NCBI GenBank assembly: GCA_007844125.1
Contig: CM017564.1
Span: 10,222,020 to 10,286,019, forward strand
Reading direction: 5' to 3'
DNA length: 64,000 bases
From: Sinonovacula constricta
Lineage: Eukaryota; Mollusca; Bivalvia; Cardiida; Solecurtidae
The translations under genes and the position numbers were made by a program. The notes under the pieces were generated by a model, which did no database searches, was not told the origin of the DNA, and worked only from the letters and a program-made list of their open reading frames with translations. This document shows positions 53,479 through 62,534 of the stretch, in pieces. Position 1 is the first letter of the stretch; each line of letters starts with the position of its first letter.

Positions 53479-56400
53479 GGGTGGGGGTGGGGGATGGGTG
53501 TGGGTGGAGGGATGCATCCCTGACTGCAGGACTTTGTCATATTTGAATCCTTATTGTTTTCTGATCTTTTCTCCTGTGACTTCATTGTATATGATACACT
53601 AAGAAAGTAGTTTAGGTTTCCTGCTATGGTCTTACAGCACAATGTTATCGTCTGACTCTAATAAAAATACCTGTTTGTTGGGTTTATCGTCCCACCAACA
53701 GTATTTCAGTTATGGAGACGGTGTCCACTTGAAGCAGATATAGTACTGCCTTCACCGTGTACAGCATGCCATAAATACATGTCATGATACCAGATCCAGT
53801 CACATTATCCTGACAACGGGCCGACCAGACGTGGAACTTCCCTTGAATTTGCTTGGGCGTTTGCACGGGAGCTACACCACTACCATTTTATCGACATTGT
53901 TATGTCGCGGCCCGAGATCGAACCCGGGGCCTCCCGTGCCTGGAGCCAACGCTCTACCGAATGCGCTACCAGGTCCGGTAAAAAATACCTGTAACTTCTT
54001 CCAACTGTAAAATCTACCATATTGAAGTAGAAAAAGCCTCCTCAGGTACGATTAGGCCTTAGCTTAAATATGATTTGATATTAGGAAGGAACCTTGATTC
54101 ATGTACGGTTATGAACTCGCTGACATTTCAAATAATATACCATATTTAATCATCTACATCATCATAAGGTAATTTATGTTTTACAATTTTGTTTTCCTGA
54201 TTGCCCTACATTTACATATAAACAAAAGGCAGTATTTAAAAATATATCGTCTGTATACTTCTCTAAGGTCTGAATTTGAATTCTTCGTGGCGAAGGAGTG
54301 AATTCTTTGAGGAAATAAATACGAGCAAATGTGTTAAATTTAAAATATAGGGCAATCATTAACAAATCTTAGTCAATATTTTGTACTCTTACCTTTGATT
54401 AATGTCGCTACCATCCCTCGCCTTTGGTAAAAAGAATAAGAAATAGACACTATGCCAAAATAAACTAAGTAACAGTCTTATTGCCACAGAGAATAAGTAA
54501 TAGCCTCTATGCCACAGAGAACTAAATAGCCTCTATGCCAATAGAAATTAAGTAATAGTCTTATTGCCAAAGAGAATAAGTAATAGCCTCTATGCCACAG
54601 AGAACAAAATAACCTCTATGCCAAAAGAAATTAAGTAATAGTCTTATTGCCAAAGGGATTAAGTAATAGCCTCTATTCCAAAGAGAACAAAATAGCCTCT
54701 ATGCCAAAAGAAATTAAGTAACAGTCTTATTGCCAAAGAGAATCAGTAATAGCCTCTATGCCAAAGAGAACAAAATAGAATCTATGCTAAAAAAACTAAG
54801 TGACAGCGTAATGGTTACACGACACTAAATGAATTTGTTGTTTATTCTATAGTAAACGTCACAACTTTTAAAGCAATTTAACAGCAAACCGTTTGTTTAG
54901 GAACTCCAATACGATATATTGTGAGAAAGATCAATGCATTATCTAATTAACAGATTTTCAATGAATCAGTCAATTATTGAGCATAGGAGTGCAGTCTTTT
55001 TGTATTTGCATAATTCTACAATGTTTCAGCTTTGCTTTACTTCAAATTGCATGGGATTATCTTAATTATAGCAAATACAGTCACAAAACAAACAAATATC
55101 AAAAAGATAACCCTTCTAATCCCGATGAAATACGGGCCCTAATTCGGTAAACGGTGTTCTATTATTTATTGCTTATTTATTTTTATGTGTCTGTAACTTT
55201 TATGGTAAAAACAAGTGCTTTTGGCTTATTTCTTTTTTATATTAAAAATTCTAAACATTAAACTAAATGTGCATGGAGACACTCTACGCCCTTACTTACG
55301 AAAGAAGATAGGAATTCTCTTCCGTGCGCCCTTCGATGTTCGGACTGCATGTTAACGAATTGAGATTACATATTAGCAACGTAACAACGTCCATAGCCAG
55401 AAAAAGTTTGTTCTGAACGGTCTATTGAGTATGCATGGTAAACACTGACTTGGACGCAATGTTTACGCAACATTTAAAGAAACATTTACGATTTCTGTAA
55501 GGTCTAAGCAAATCTAAACAAGAGGTCCATTATGGCCCTTAATCGCCCCTCCTGAGGACAAAACTTATGCTTTTTGTAGGCATCAAGTTATTAAGAGTGA
55601 TTTATTTTAGAAATCTTTTGTGAAAATTGAATCGTTAGTCTGGCTACAGGGCTGATAACAATTTTCAGAATTTAATCAAGTGACCTAATGAATCCACGTC
55701 ACCCACTTCAAAACATATCTAAGATTGCATAATGGACAAGTCTATTGAAGATTGTGCCATCAATGTGGCCTCTAAGCGTTTTCACAAGGTTTTCCTAAAT
55801 TTGACATAGTTACCTACTTCTTGACCCCACGTGACCTTGTTACAAACTCGCCCAAGATTTCTTGCAGGCAAATATTCTGGCCATTTTAATGAAGATTGTG
55901 CCATTATGGTGGTCTCTAGTGTATCCACAAGGTTTTTCTAAGATTTTACCTAGTGACCTACTTTTTGACCCCACGTGATCAAGTTACGAACTCGTTCAAG
56001 ATTTCATGCAGACAAACTTTGCTATGCACCAATTTGCATGGGATTATCTTAACTATAGCAAAACAAAAATTCTACCTTTTAATAAAAATAATATAATAAA
56101 AACAACAATACCTTATGTCATGGGTACTACTTCCGGTGCACATTTACGCTCACCACCCCTAATTGCCAAAGAGAATAAGTATCAGCCTCTATGCAAAAGT
56201 GAACAAATATAGCCTCTATGCAAAAGTGAACAAATATAGCCTCTACGCCAAAGTAAACAAAAATAGCCTCTATCCAAAAGTGAACAAAATGTCATCGATG
56301 CTAAAGAGTAGGATTTTTTTTTGCCAAATAGAATAAACAACGGAGATTAATCAAGCGCCTCTTTTTTTGCCAAAGAGAACAGTACAATTAATATTATCTA

Positions 56401-59400
56401 TTTTAAGAAGAACAAGAGGTCGTTTCGAACTTTTACAAAGTAACATCTAGAAAAAATGATACACCGCATGAGTTAACGGACTAATTAGCGCATATGGTAG
56501 AGCGTCGGCTCCAGGTAAAAGAGGCCAGTTTCAATCCCGGACCACGACATACTCAAGCCGTTAAAATGGCAGTAGCAGGCTAACGCTTAAGCAAGATAAT
56601 GATATTTCCACGGTTATTCTAACCGGTATCAGGAAAAAGTGACTTGGTGTGTTCGGAAACTATACAGAGTGAAGGCAACAGTTTATCTGAAAGATTGTTA
56701 ATGGTTCTATAAACCGAACAAACAAACAAACAAACAAACAAACAAATAAACAAACAAACAAACAAACAAACAAACAAACAAACAAACAAAACAAACAAAC
56801 AAACAAACAAACAAACAAGTAAACAAACAAGCAGACCAACAAACACATAAACAGGAACATGCTAGCAGCAATAATAGGGTTAGAAACTTATAAGAAAAAG
56901 TTGATGCAGAACATCAAAGTCGCAGGAAAATGTCAAAATGGAATATTGTAAACAGAGCATTTAACGAAAGAAAATGTTTTCGCTACGCAGTTGCATTTAT
57001 GAGCCTTGACAATCTTATACTTCGGACCAACATTTACATTATTAATTAATAGAACAACTAATTTCGTTTATATAAAGGTCCTGTTTTAATAGATAAAATC
57101 ATCATACAAATCAACCACTCATAAAATATTCTTAATGCATGATTATTTATATGTTAATACAAAAAGACATTTTTCCCGAAATGTTGGTCTTTGACTGTCT
57201 TTGTTGGTCATTTTCGGTCACTACAATGCTAAATTTAGTATCCGACATTTTGCCTAATTTAGATACACGTACCAATATCGAACCACTGCTTTGGGGAATT
57301 TTGTCATACTTTTTGCATAAACTCATACTTTAGTCTTTATAAAGACGATTTTAAACACTATCTTTATTGTTAGGCTGTACTTGTCGCGGAAAAAATACTC
57401 TAAATGTCCAATCTTTCCACCTCTGTAAAAAGGGCTCAGGATCTAGAAACAACAGAAACCTAACACCATGACAGATATAGAACCATACGGTAATTTTACT
57501 GCTGGCTGAAACAGAATAAAATATGATATTGCTCCTTAAAGCTGTGACGTCACCCCATAGACGTTTGCAAAACCATTTATAAACATAAGGGTCGCCCAAT
57601 AAAGATAAATCTGCCAGCTATCATGCGCCGTTGGTTCTACCCAGACATTTTTGGTCTTCGTCCACAAACTATCTGGATGTCGCTATCATGACATGAATTG
57701 TGTCGCTGCCATGTATTTCTACAGAACAAACATTAAACACAAGAAAAAGGTTAAAGACTAACGAGAAAACGCCTTACCGCAGTCGGAGTCATCATTGCCG
57801 TCGCAAGACATGGTTTTCTGTCGTGTTGACTGAAGGACAGATTGAATGGAGTGTTTTGGGTTTGTATATTGCAAACATAATATCCATGCACCAAGGGCGG
57901 ATCCAAAAAATGTTGGTGTGTGTGTGTATATGTGGGGGGGTGTATTAATCAAGATCCATTTAACTTTATGACAGTAAATACTGGTTAAACTTACATAGTT
58001 AGGCACCCTAACTCGACCTAAGCAGTCAACAGACAAAATTTACTTTAAAAGCTTATTATTTCAAGCGTATATTTATGTGTTTTCACAACTCTGCTCTTTT
58101 ACCTAGTTGGTTTGGGGTGCATCCCCCCATCCCCACCTTCCCCCGGATCCCCCCTGCCGTGCACATTGTATAGTAGCTTTCCCTGACATGTATTCAAATC
58201 GCGGATTGTACGGTTACAACTTCCTTGTCTAATTTATGTCCGCGTTATACACTCTTAGCCTATCACTTTGCTCTCGCAAAAAACAAAACTAACAAACTCT
58301 GACTTATTCGTAATTGTTCGCCTATTTCTAAAAAAAGCGACTGCGATATTACGAACCATAATTTCGTTGTAAAGCTATGGTCGTCTCAGGATTGTTAGAG
58401 CATAGTGTAATGAGTTGACGTCAATTTTGTTTGATTGACAAAAGTCAATTCGATCACTGATTAGTTTGGTTGTGAATACTATAGTCAAAGATCGAAGTCG
58501 CTTAAGGTAAAATAATCGGAACTCCTCGGGTAATTCCGTCTTCGGGACAATCATCCCTCGGATGTATCTGATGCAATGATACTCACTGAAATCAAGATCA
58601 TATTGTTCGCCGGAAGTCGGAAGAAGAATATGCCTAAAATGTAGTTCGCACAAAACTTAAACAATGGCGTCGTTTGACAGCTGTTTTATTTGCTGCGCTT
58701 TGTAAATTAAACATGGATTATTAAAATCTGAAGCAGCCACAAATTGAAGTTTAACTGGCATCGTACTATAGTGAGCTGTCATCTGAGCTGCCATCTTTGT
58801 TTTGACCTTCTGTCACATAATAAGTCCCATTTATTGAAATGGCCGAGGTTATCCGACTACCTACATACATACTAGAGATGTTTCGTGAATTATCCGAGGA
58901 ATTTTGATTGCGTACTGATAGACAAACAGTACGTCAAACGCAAATAATGGCGGTCCACAATGGTCTATAGATTATATAGGGAAATGCTATATTTTGTTGC
59001 TAACTTGTGCAATTCTTTTTCACTATTGATAGATATAAATAAATAGAACCTAATGCTAGATTTGATTTCCGTAATCAGTTCTCAGAGGTAATATATAATA
59101 CAGCTATTGAATGTGTGCCGTTATTTCGGCCGACACTAAATTCCGGATAAATATATGGGTAAGTATGAGATACTTACGAGATTGACCTAACTCTACCAGA
59201 CATAAATATAGCACGTACAAGATCGGCATTTTAATCAGATTTATAATTGAAACGTCCGCATAATAACTAGATTTCTAAGAGACAGAGTGATAGAGTGATA
59301 GAGTTTTCAAGTGCAAGCCCTCATTATATTTGTAATGATCGTCATTTATCATTCGTACGTTATATGCAACTTACCATGCATTATGAATGTCAATATAAGA

Positions 59401-60761
59401 AGGTCGTTGATTGTTTTCGTTCAAGAAAAGAGAAAGTGGGAAAAAAGTCCATATTCACTTTAAGCTATTGGCAGATCTATAGACTCGATTGCTTCACATA
59501 TTATGATTTTAATTATACTATCACTTTGCGTGGATCCGAGGTGTTCCATTGCTTCGCGGTAAGAGTAACGTTGGAAGGCGGAGTTACCCGAAGTGTTTCA
59601 TTCATTGCTTGGCGGTAATACCTAACGGAGGAAAGCGGAGTTTCCCGAGGTGTTCCATTGCTTTCTGGTAATGACTTACGGATGACAGCTGAGTTATCAG
59701 AGGAGATCAATTGCTTCACGAGAATACCTAACGGAGGAAGGCGGAGTTACACGAGGTGTTCCTTTTCTTCGTGGTAATACCTTACGGAGGAAGGCGGAGT
59801 TACACGAGGTGTTCCATTTCTTCGTGGTAATACCTAACGGAGGAAGGCGGAATTACACGAGGTGTTCCATTTCTTCGTGGTAATACCTAACGGAGGAAGG
59901 CGGAGTTACACGAGGTGTTCCATTTCTTCGTGGTAATACCTAACGGTGGAAAGGCGGAGTTACCGAGGTGTTCAATTTCTTCGCGGTTATACCTAACGGT
60001 GGAAGGCGGAGTTACCCGAGGTGTTCAATTTCTTCGCGGTAATACCTAACTGAGGAAGGCGGAGTTACCCGATGTGTTCCATTACTTGTTTGTTTGTTTA
60101 TATTGTCTATGCTATGCGGTTATATCTTTGTAAATGTCCCAAAACACGTATTTCATAAATTCGCTGACAGGTACGTTAAAGCGGCCCTATATATACCTAT
60201 ACTTTCATCACCATAAACTTAGAATGACCTTTTCGTTTCGTTTAAAATATTGCTTCAAACTTGTGCACGGAAGCACATTTATTTCCTCTCCTGGTTGCTT
60301 TCTTTTTTTTAAACACATCGTAGCGACAAATTATGAGCATTATAGCGTCGTCCAGCTACATTTATATCTTGGTGGAAGAATAAATGCCTGGGTAGAACCA
60401 CCGACGCGCCGCTGGTCAGCTGAAAGACTTCCTCCCCCCCCCCCCACCCCACCAATTATCTTCTTACCTGGATCATTTTGTTTTTGAACGTCTTACTACT
60501 ATAGACCTTTCCGAAAAGTGAGTTACGTCCCTTTAATAATTGTCGAACGTTCGGAACGCTTCGGCTCTGGATAGTAATTTTTTTTTGCAAGATGGCGGAC
60601 GAATCAGACGGAAATTCTAAGTTTCTCAGTGATTCATTGATAGATGAGCTTTCGGTACTTGAAAGACTATTTGCGTTTTCATGACTCACAAGTGGCAGAG
60701 AAGAAGGCGCAGATTGAACTGATAATTTGTTTTCGTTGCCACCCTTAAGTGATGGTGACAT
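44801..60761 (-). CDS. SAM-domain, tyrosine-motif adaptor-like protein (GAREM/SLP-76-like architecture)
   Basis: Five exons in transcript order: 60468-60761, 57778-57829, 50487-50558, 48006-48549, 44801-46196; phases 0, 1, 1, 2, all GT-AG, 785 residues. In order I see: a Ser-rich N-terminus; an acidic segment with TLYEETNVYDP and SVYDDD; HDYEKIDDD; a lysine-rich run after KEGKKDKKG; SLIYEEPYAL; DDYLEPTQQ; QDYLDM (YxxM, a PI3K SH2-binding type); SLYDDG; PxxP segments (EKKPPLGPR, PEIPPKLF); and a C-terminal SAM domain (about the last 65 residues, ISDICNVLKSLKIEKYVEVF ... ELGMTRLHAIKLMAFVKKG). The SAM domain aligns by eye with that of GAREM. No SH2 or CABIT domain is visible. A scaffold role in tyrosine-kinase signalling under the plasma membrane is inference. 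The start at 60761 is chosen because an in-frame TAA lies two codons upstream. Confidence 0.75.
46855..47120 (+). mobile_element. tRNA-derived SINE, group A
   Basis: CGGCTTGCGGATCGGGAGGT, B box GGGTTCAAACCCGGCC, body AAAGACTTTAAAGTTGGTAG ... ATGCCGGCAAATCCC. The A box is replaced by unrelated sequence, so it is 5'-truncated. Intronic to the SAM-domain gene. Confidence 0.8.
47650..47875 (+). mobile_element. tRNA-derived SINE, group B, diverged head
   Basis: GGGAGCCCCTGTGTCCTACT, CGTGTGGATTTGATTCCTGA (B-box region), GTGGTTCTACCCAGGCATAC and TTAGATGGGCATTGCCAAAA follow the group B order. Confidence 0.7.
48006..48549 (-). CDS. SAM-domain adaptor gene, exon 4
   Basis: The acceptor is TTAATTTCAG and the donor CAAGG|GTAAAA. 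It is 544 nt, entering in phase 1 and leaving in phase 2. Encodes an acidic start (DDTDDDTSEEKHDYEK), IKAHDNVQLPKAIKSPKH, a basic run, and ends SLIYEEPYALQEFKNQG. Confidence 0.85.
48657..49094 (+). repeat. (TTTA)n microsatellite, about 438 bp
   Basis: Nearly pure TTTA with scattered TTAC and TTCA variants and a short break near 48885-48905. It ends against GGGTTTTACGGCACACTGAC, a short unit that looks like the body of a TTTA-tailed dispersed repeat. It is about 107 nt upstream of exon 4 of the SAM-domain gene, on whose sense strand it reads AAATAAAT. Confidence 0.97.
49325..49405. repeat. Imperfect ATC/ATG triplet microsatellite
   Basis: Runs of ATCATCATC-like triplets with interruptions, intronic to the SAM-domain gene. 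The Asp-rich minus-strand frame over it has no flanking splice sites I trust. Confidence 0.7.
49985..50296 (+). mobile_element. tRNA-derived SINE, group C
   Basis: CGGCACGTCGGCTCCAGGTA CGGGAGGCC, B box GGGTTCGATCCCGGACC, GCGACATAATAAAG, body to GTTGGTGGGACGATAAACAA and an AAAC tail. It is the best copy of group C, with a degenerate A box. Confidence 0.85.
50487..50558 (-). CDS. SAM-domain adaptor gene, exon 3
   Basis: The acceptor is AATTATTACATTTCAG and the donor TACG|GTAATA. It is 72 nt, phase 1 at both ends: TLYEETNVYDPDTIPQFGEG then SVY. Short tyrosine-motif exon; both joins create Asp codons. Confidence 0.7.
50649..51014 (+). mobile_element. 366-bp inverted-repeat element carrying a RecQ-like first exon
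   Basis: The left end CAATCGTACCTACTCGGCGA + TCTCCGGCAAGCTTCGGATA and right end TATCCGAAGCTTGCCGGAGA + TCGCCGAGTAGGTACGATTG are inverted copies of at least 40 bp. Between them is a helicase-like reading frame (50773-50934). It resembles family M at its extreme end (CAATCG..CC.ACTCGG) but is a distinct element. Located in intron 2 of the SAM-domain gene. Confidence 0.8.
50773..50934 (+). pseudogene. RecQ-family helicase N-terminal exon fragment inside the TIR element
   Basis: ATG in a good context (AAAGATGGCT). The 53-residue frame begins MAEFSKCMQCALDMMDF, continues LKEEQIASLKNIF and ends CILPTGFGKSEIYQ then TAA. LPTGFGKSE is a Walker A (motif I) of the SF2 RecQ type, and LKEEQ with its spacing matches the motif 0 that precedes it. 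The stop overlaps a splice donor (ACCA|GTAATT), so this looks like a first exon plus the beginning of its intron. No other helicase motif follows, and the inverted end begins about 30 bp later. Confidence 0.65.
51160..51960 (+). repeat. Dispersed repeat J, two diverged copies
   Basis: ATTGCAAACTGCATTGTTAA CATCGGCATACTCGGTTTCT, then again TTACAAGCTGCATTGCTGAC ATCGGTATACTTGGTTTCTT; both followed by GCAAGCTACA-like and AACAGCTGCGA-like blocks shared with 33.1-33.6 kb. Confidence 0.55.
52055..52215 (+). mobile_element. Dispersed repeat D, partial
   Basis: TATATGACAAGATCCTTTGA GCATTGCAACATATA ... GTGATGAGTCATTTAACAAA AAGAGCAAACC ... GTTAACGTCTTTGAAC. It ends where the other copies have TTACCGCCTTGGAACGG. 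Confidence 0.7.
52430..52632 (+). mobile_element. Dispersed repeat F
   Basis: GTCAAGATCCATTCAATTTT ... GACAGACAAAATTTACTGTA ... GGATGCATCCCCCAGCC ... GGACCCATCCCTGCC. Confidence 0.7.
53320..53525 (+). mobile_element. Dispersed repeat F with expanded GT tract
   Basis: AATGGACAGTTTTGTTTCAA CAGATCAAATTTAC ... TGTGTTCTCACAACTTTAAT ... then (GT)n and GGAGGGATGCATCCCTGAC. The GT expansion sits where other copies have TTGGTGGGGG. Confidence 0.65.
53424..53476 (+). repeat. (GT)n microsatellite
   Basis: About 53 bp of pure GT inside repeat F. Confidence 0.97.
53672..53985 (-). mobile_element. tRNA-derived SINE, group C, complete
   Basis: The reverse complement order matches 49985-50296: TTTATCGTCCCACCAACAGT ... 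GTCGCGGCCCGAGATCGAAC ... CTGGAGCCAACGCTCTACCG AATGCGCTACCAGG. The head here keeps a good A box. Confidence 0.85.
54440..54805 (+). repeat. Minisatellite, about 28-bp subunit in an about 83-bp higher-order unit
   Basis: Subunits such as AAGTAATAGCCTCTATGCCA AAGAGAAC and AAGTAATAGTCTTATTGCCA AAGAGAAT alternate. GTCTTATTGCCA recurs about every 83-85 bp, four times. Confidence 0.9.
55522..56010 (+). repeat. Dispersed bivalve-type repeat, two consecutive about 165-bp units
   Basis: GAAGATTGTGCCATCAATGT GG ... TACCTACTTCTTGACCCCAC GTGACC ... CGCCCAAGATTTCTTGCAGG is followed by GAAGATTGTGCCATTATGGT GG ... GACCTACTTTTTGACCCCAC GTGATC ... CGTTCAAGATTTCATGCAGA. I recall this unit as abundant in bivalve and other lophotrochozoan genomes. 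Confidence 0.7.
56160..56330 (+). repeat. Second block of the AGCCTCTATGC minisatellite
   Basis: GCCAAAGAGAATAAGTATCA GCCTCTATGCAAAAGTGAAC AAATATAGCCTCTATGC..., the same subunit as 54440-54805, 1.35 kb away. Confidence 0.85.
56488..56850 (+). mobile_element. tRNA-derived SINE, group C, with long AAAC tail
   Basis: GCGCATATGGTAGAGCGTCG GCTCCAGGTA ... CAATCCCGGACCACGACATA ... GTGACTTGGTGTG ..., ending in (AAAC)n from about 56717 to 56830. Confidence 0.8.
57226..57440 (+). mobile_element. TTAA-flanked MITE (family T), truncated
   Basis: TTTAGTATCCGACATTTTGC ... CACTGCTTTGGGGAATTTTG ... CATAAACTCATACTTTAGTC match the left half of the family (compare 38955-39080). Confidence 0.6.
57601..57715 (+). 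mobile_element. tRNA-derived SINE, group B, 3' body only
   Basis: GCGCCGTTGGTTCTACCCAG ACATTTTTGGTCTTCGTCCA and GGATGTCGCTATCATGAC match the group B body after the B box. Confidence 0.65.
57778..57829 (-). CDS. SAM-domain adaptor gene, exon 2
   Basis: The acceptor is CAATCTGTCCTTCAG and the donor TGCG|GTAAGG, a strong donor. It is 52 nt, entering in phase 0 and leaving in phase 1: STRQKTMSCDGNDDSDC. Both phases fit the neighbours. Its ATG (57810) could serve as an alternative start if exon 1 is not used. Confidence 0.6.
57893..58160 (+). mobile_element. Dispersed repeat F, fuller copy
   Basis: GGGCGGATCCAAAAAATGTT at the head, then TCAAGATCCATTTAACTTTA ... CAACAGACAAAATTTACTTT ... GGGTGCATCCCCCC ... 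CCCGGATCCCCCCTGCC. Confidence 0.75.
58513..58910 (+). mobile_element. Mutator-like MITE (family M), complete
   Basis: TAATCGGAACTCCTCGGGTA to TATCCGAGGAATTTTGATTG, 398 bp. The same interior as 43712-44108, with start-like ACAATGGCGTCGTTTGACAG at 58663. No convincing target duplication is left. Intronic to the SAM-domain gene. Confidence 0.75.
59529..60092 (+). repeat. About 53-bp minisatellite, about 11 copies
   Basis: Unit approximately TAATACCTAACGGAGGAAGG + CGGAGTTACACGAGGTGTTC + CATTTCTTCGTGG. The outer copies are more diverged than the inner ones. The GGAGTTACCCGAGGTGTTCC segment resembles the terminus of MITE family M. Confidence 0.95.
60345..60440 (-). mobile_element. tRNA-derived SINE, group B, fragment
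   Basis: ATGCCTGGGTAGAACCACCG ACGCGCCGCTGGTCAGCTGA is the reverse complement of the group B body. A short C run follows. Confidence 0.65.
60468..60761 (-). CDS. SAM-domain adaptor gene, exon 1 (putative start)
   Basis: ATG at 60761, 98 codons, donor ATCCAG|GTAAGA (phase 0). The peptide is polar and Ser-rich: MSPSLKGGNENKLSVQSAPS ... SVPNVRQLLKGRNSLFGKVY ... KTFKNKMIQ. An in-frame TAA two codons upstream rules out extension unless an exon joins inside. Coding status is less certain than for exons 3-5 because a plus-strand ATG (60592) with a good context lies within it. Confidence 0.55.
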
Positions 60762-61069
60762 GTACAATTACTGTGTGTATAAGGCAGGAACAAAGAAGGG
60801 CAAAGTCGTATTATGTCGGATGACAGATGTTTCGGTACCCAGATATTCCGCACTGTATTGTAAAAACCTCCCAACTGCCCTCCTTCTGGGTGGAACCAGT
60901 ACTTTGGTACGGAGTACCTGGAGAAATATGCAGTATATAGTTTTGCTCATGGACTGACAACTCGCGGTCGTGTCGGGGTTCAAACTTGGTACTCTCCAAA
61001 GGCTTAACCACTTGGCTACTTGGCCACGGACGTCTATACTTTTCTCTGTATAAGTCAGATACCATTTTG

Positions 61070-61290
61070 TTAAAGGTGGCATCCGAAGGTTTGGGCCATT
61101 TTTTTCATGCAACCAGATAAATGATTGTAACATAAAAAATAACGTGGAATGCCATACATCCATGTGAAAAGTAATGCATAACACACTACTTGTCGTTACA
61201 AATTGGTATTTCCTACCCGAACCACGTCGAACGGGTAGCTTTTTTGAAGTTAAGAAAGCCACCAATTTCACTAAAGTCAAATTTTACAAA
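61070..61290 (-). mobile_element. TTAA-flanked MITE (family T), truncated
   Basis: GTTAAAGGTGGCATCCGAAG GTTTGGGCC at the left terminus, then the reverse-orientation interior (AAGTAATGCATAACACAC ... GGTATTTCCTACCCGAACCA CG). The right terminus is missing. Confidence 0.65.
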
Positions 61291-61295
61291 ATGTA

Positions 61296-61476
61296 AGTTC
61301 TGATGCCGGCCATCAAATACCGTCTATAAAGAAGAATGGTTTTCCCCACGATTACTATTTTTATAGCAGCCAATCAGAGAGCGTAATGCATAACGCTTAT
61401 GGCAAGAGTCGCAAAATGGCCGCTGTCGATGATGCAGAAGAAAAGCGTTTGACAAAATTAGGCATTGTGAAAAGAT
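61296..61476 (+). pseudogene. Promoter plus first-exon fragment related to the RecQ-like piece at 29.5-30.2 kb
   Basis: AAATACCGTCTATAAAG, GATTACTATTTTTATAGCAG CCAATCAGAGAGCG and ATGCATAACGCTTATGGCAA match the minus strand of 30052-30180. ATG at 61416 begins MAAVDDAEEKRLTKLGI, the same protein start as the interrupted copy but without the MITE. Similarity ends after about 20 codons, so no helicase motif is reached. Confidence 0.5.
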
Positions 61477-61484
61477 CACACATA

Positions 61485-61700
61485 ACATATCTCGATAAGT
61501 ACTTAATTAGATTTTAAGCTTATATTTATAATTAAGAAATTTCGCTGTTTGTTATTGCAATCTCTACAAAAGAACAGGCGATAAAGTCCAAGAATTCCAA
61601 CTTTAAGGACCTACCTACTATTTGGAATACCTCGGATATTCACTAATAATGTTAATGTCCATTTCGTTAATGTAACTCATTAAGGAAGTGATCAAAATCG
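61485..61700 (+). repeat. Dispersed repeat H
   Basis: ATAACATATCTCGATAAGTA, TCTACAAAAGAACAGGCGAT and ATACCTCGGATATTCAC match 26545-26800. Confidence 0.6.
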
Positions 61701-61984
61701 TCTTTATTAATTGCTAAAGCGTGACTATATGCAGAAATAATGCCTAATCTACCTATTACATAATTATGTTTTGTTAATGGTATTTGATGCAGGAAAACTT
61801 TCGATTACCAAATTTAAACCTTGACATGTCCTGTCGATGTTAGAAAGAAACTTTAATTAGATGTAACGGGCAAACCGTTTTTCGAGAGTTGCTGATTAGG
61901 AAATACTAACCTGGAAAGAAATGTAAACACATTTTTGATACATACCTCGATGCCCCATATTTTATTGATGTTTTATTTTTTTAT

Positions 61985-62069
61985 AGGATAGAGTCTATTC
62001 AGACGTTTCTATAGAAAATCGAGTGCAGGGTTCTATTTTCTATGGAAACGTCTTAATAGATTCTATCCG
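61985..62069. repeat. Imperfect inverted repeat, arms about 35 bp
   Basis: GGATAGAGTCTATTCAGACG TTTCTATAGAAAAT pairs with ATTTTCTATGGAAACGTCTT AATAGATTCTATCC with a few mismatches and a loop of about 17 bp. Could be a small foldback element. Confidence 0.8.
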
Positions 62070-62534
62070 ACTCAGAAGTCCCCGCCTCACTTCTACCTGT
62101 TCTACCAAAATGACATGTAAACCGCACCCCCAGCCCCCCTTAAACTGTCAATCAAATTGCCAATCGTCTTGACGTGTTCAAACTTGTCGTCACAAGGGGA
62201 GGAGTCAAGCCAGAATGTGTGGTTTGTTGCACATATGCAGTTGAAAATAAAACCATTTAGTAAAATAGATCGATCTATTTTGTTCATTGTAAAATAGAAA
62301 ATAGAAAGGAGCTCTATTGAAATAAATTGCTGAGGAATTTAAATTTTCATAGCTTCTGATTGGCTACAAATGTAGGGCGACTTCTAAATTTGTTTTGCAC
62401 TTGAGGAATAACAGAACTGACCCCTTCTTGTTTAATGGTTGTTAATTTGTCAAAACTTTCTGTTTTATTTCCGGATAGGCTGTTACCTTAATGAATTATA
62501 ATGATTTAGTAGGATTTTAACGAGTTATGTTTTT

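Noticed and set aside
60768..61280. 170-residue minus-strand frame
   Set aside because: It crosses a MITE family T fragment and SINE-like sequence, has no domain, and its right part is repeat-derived.
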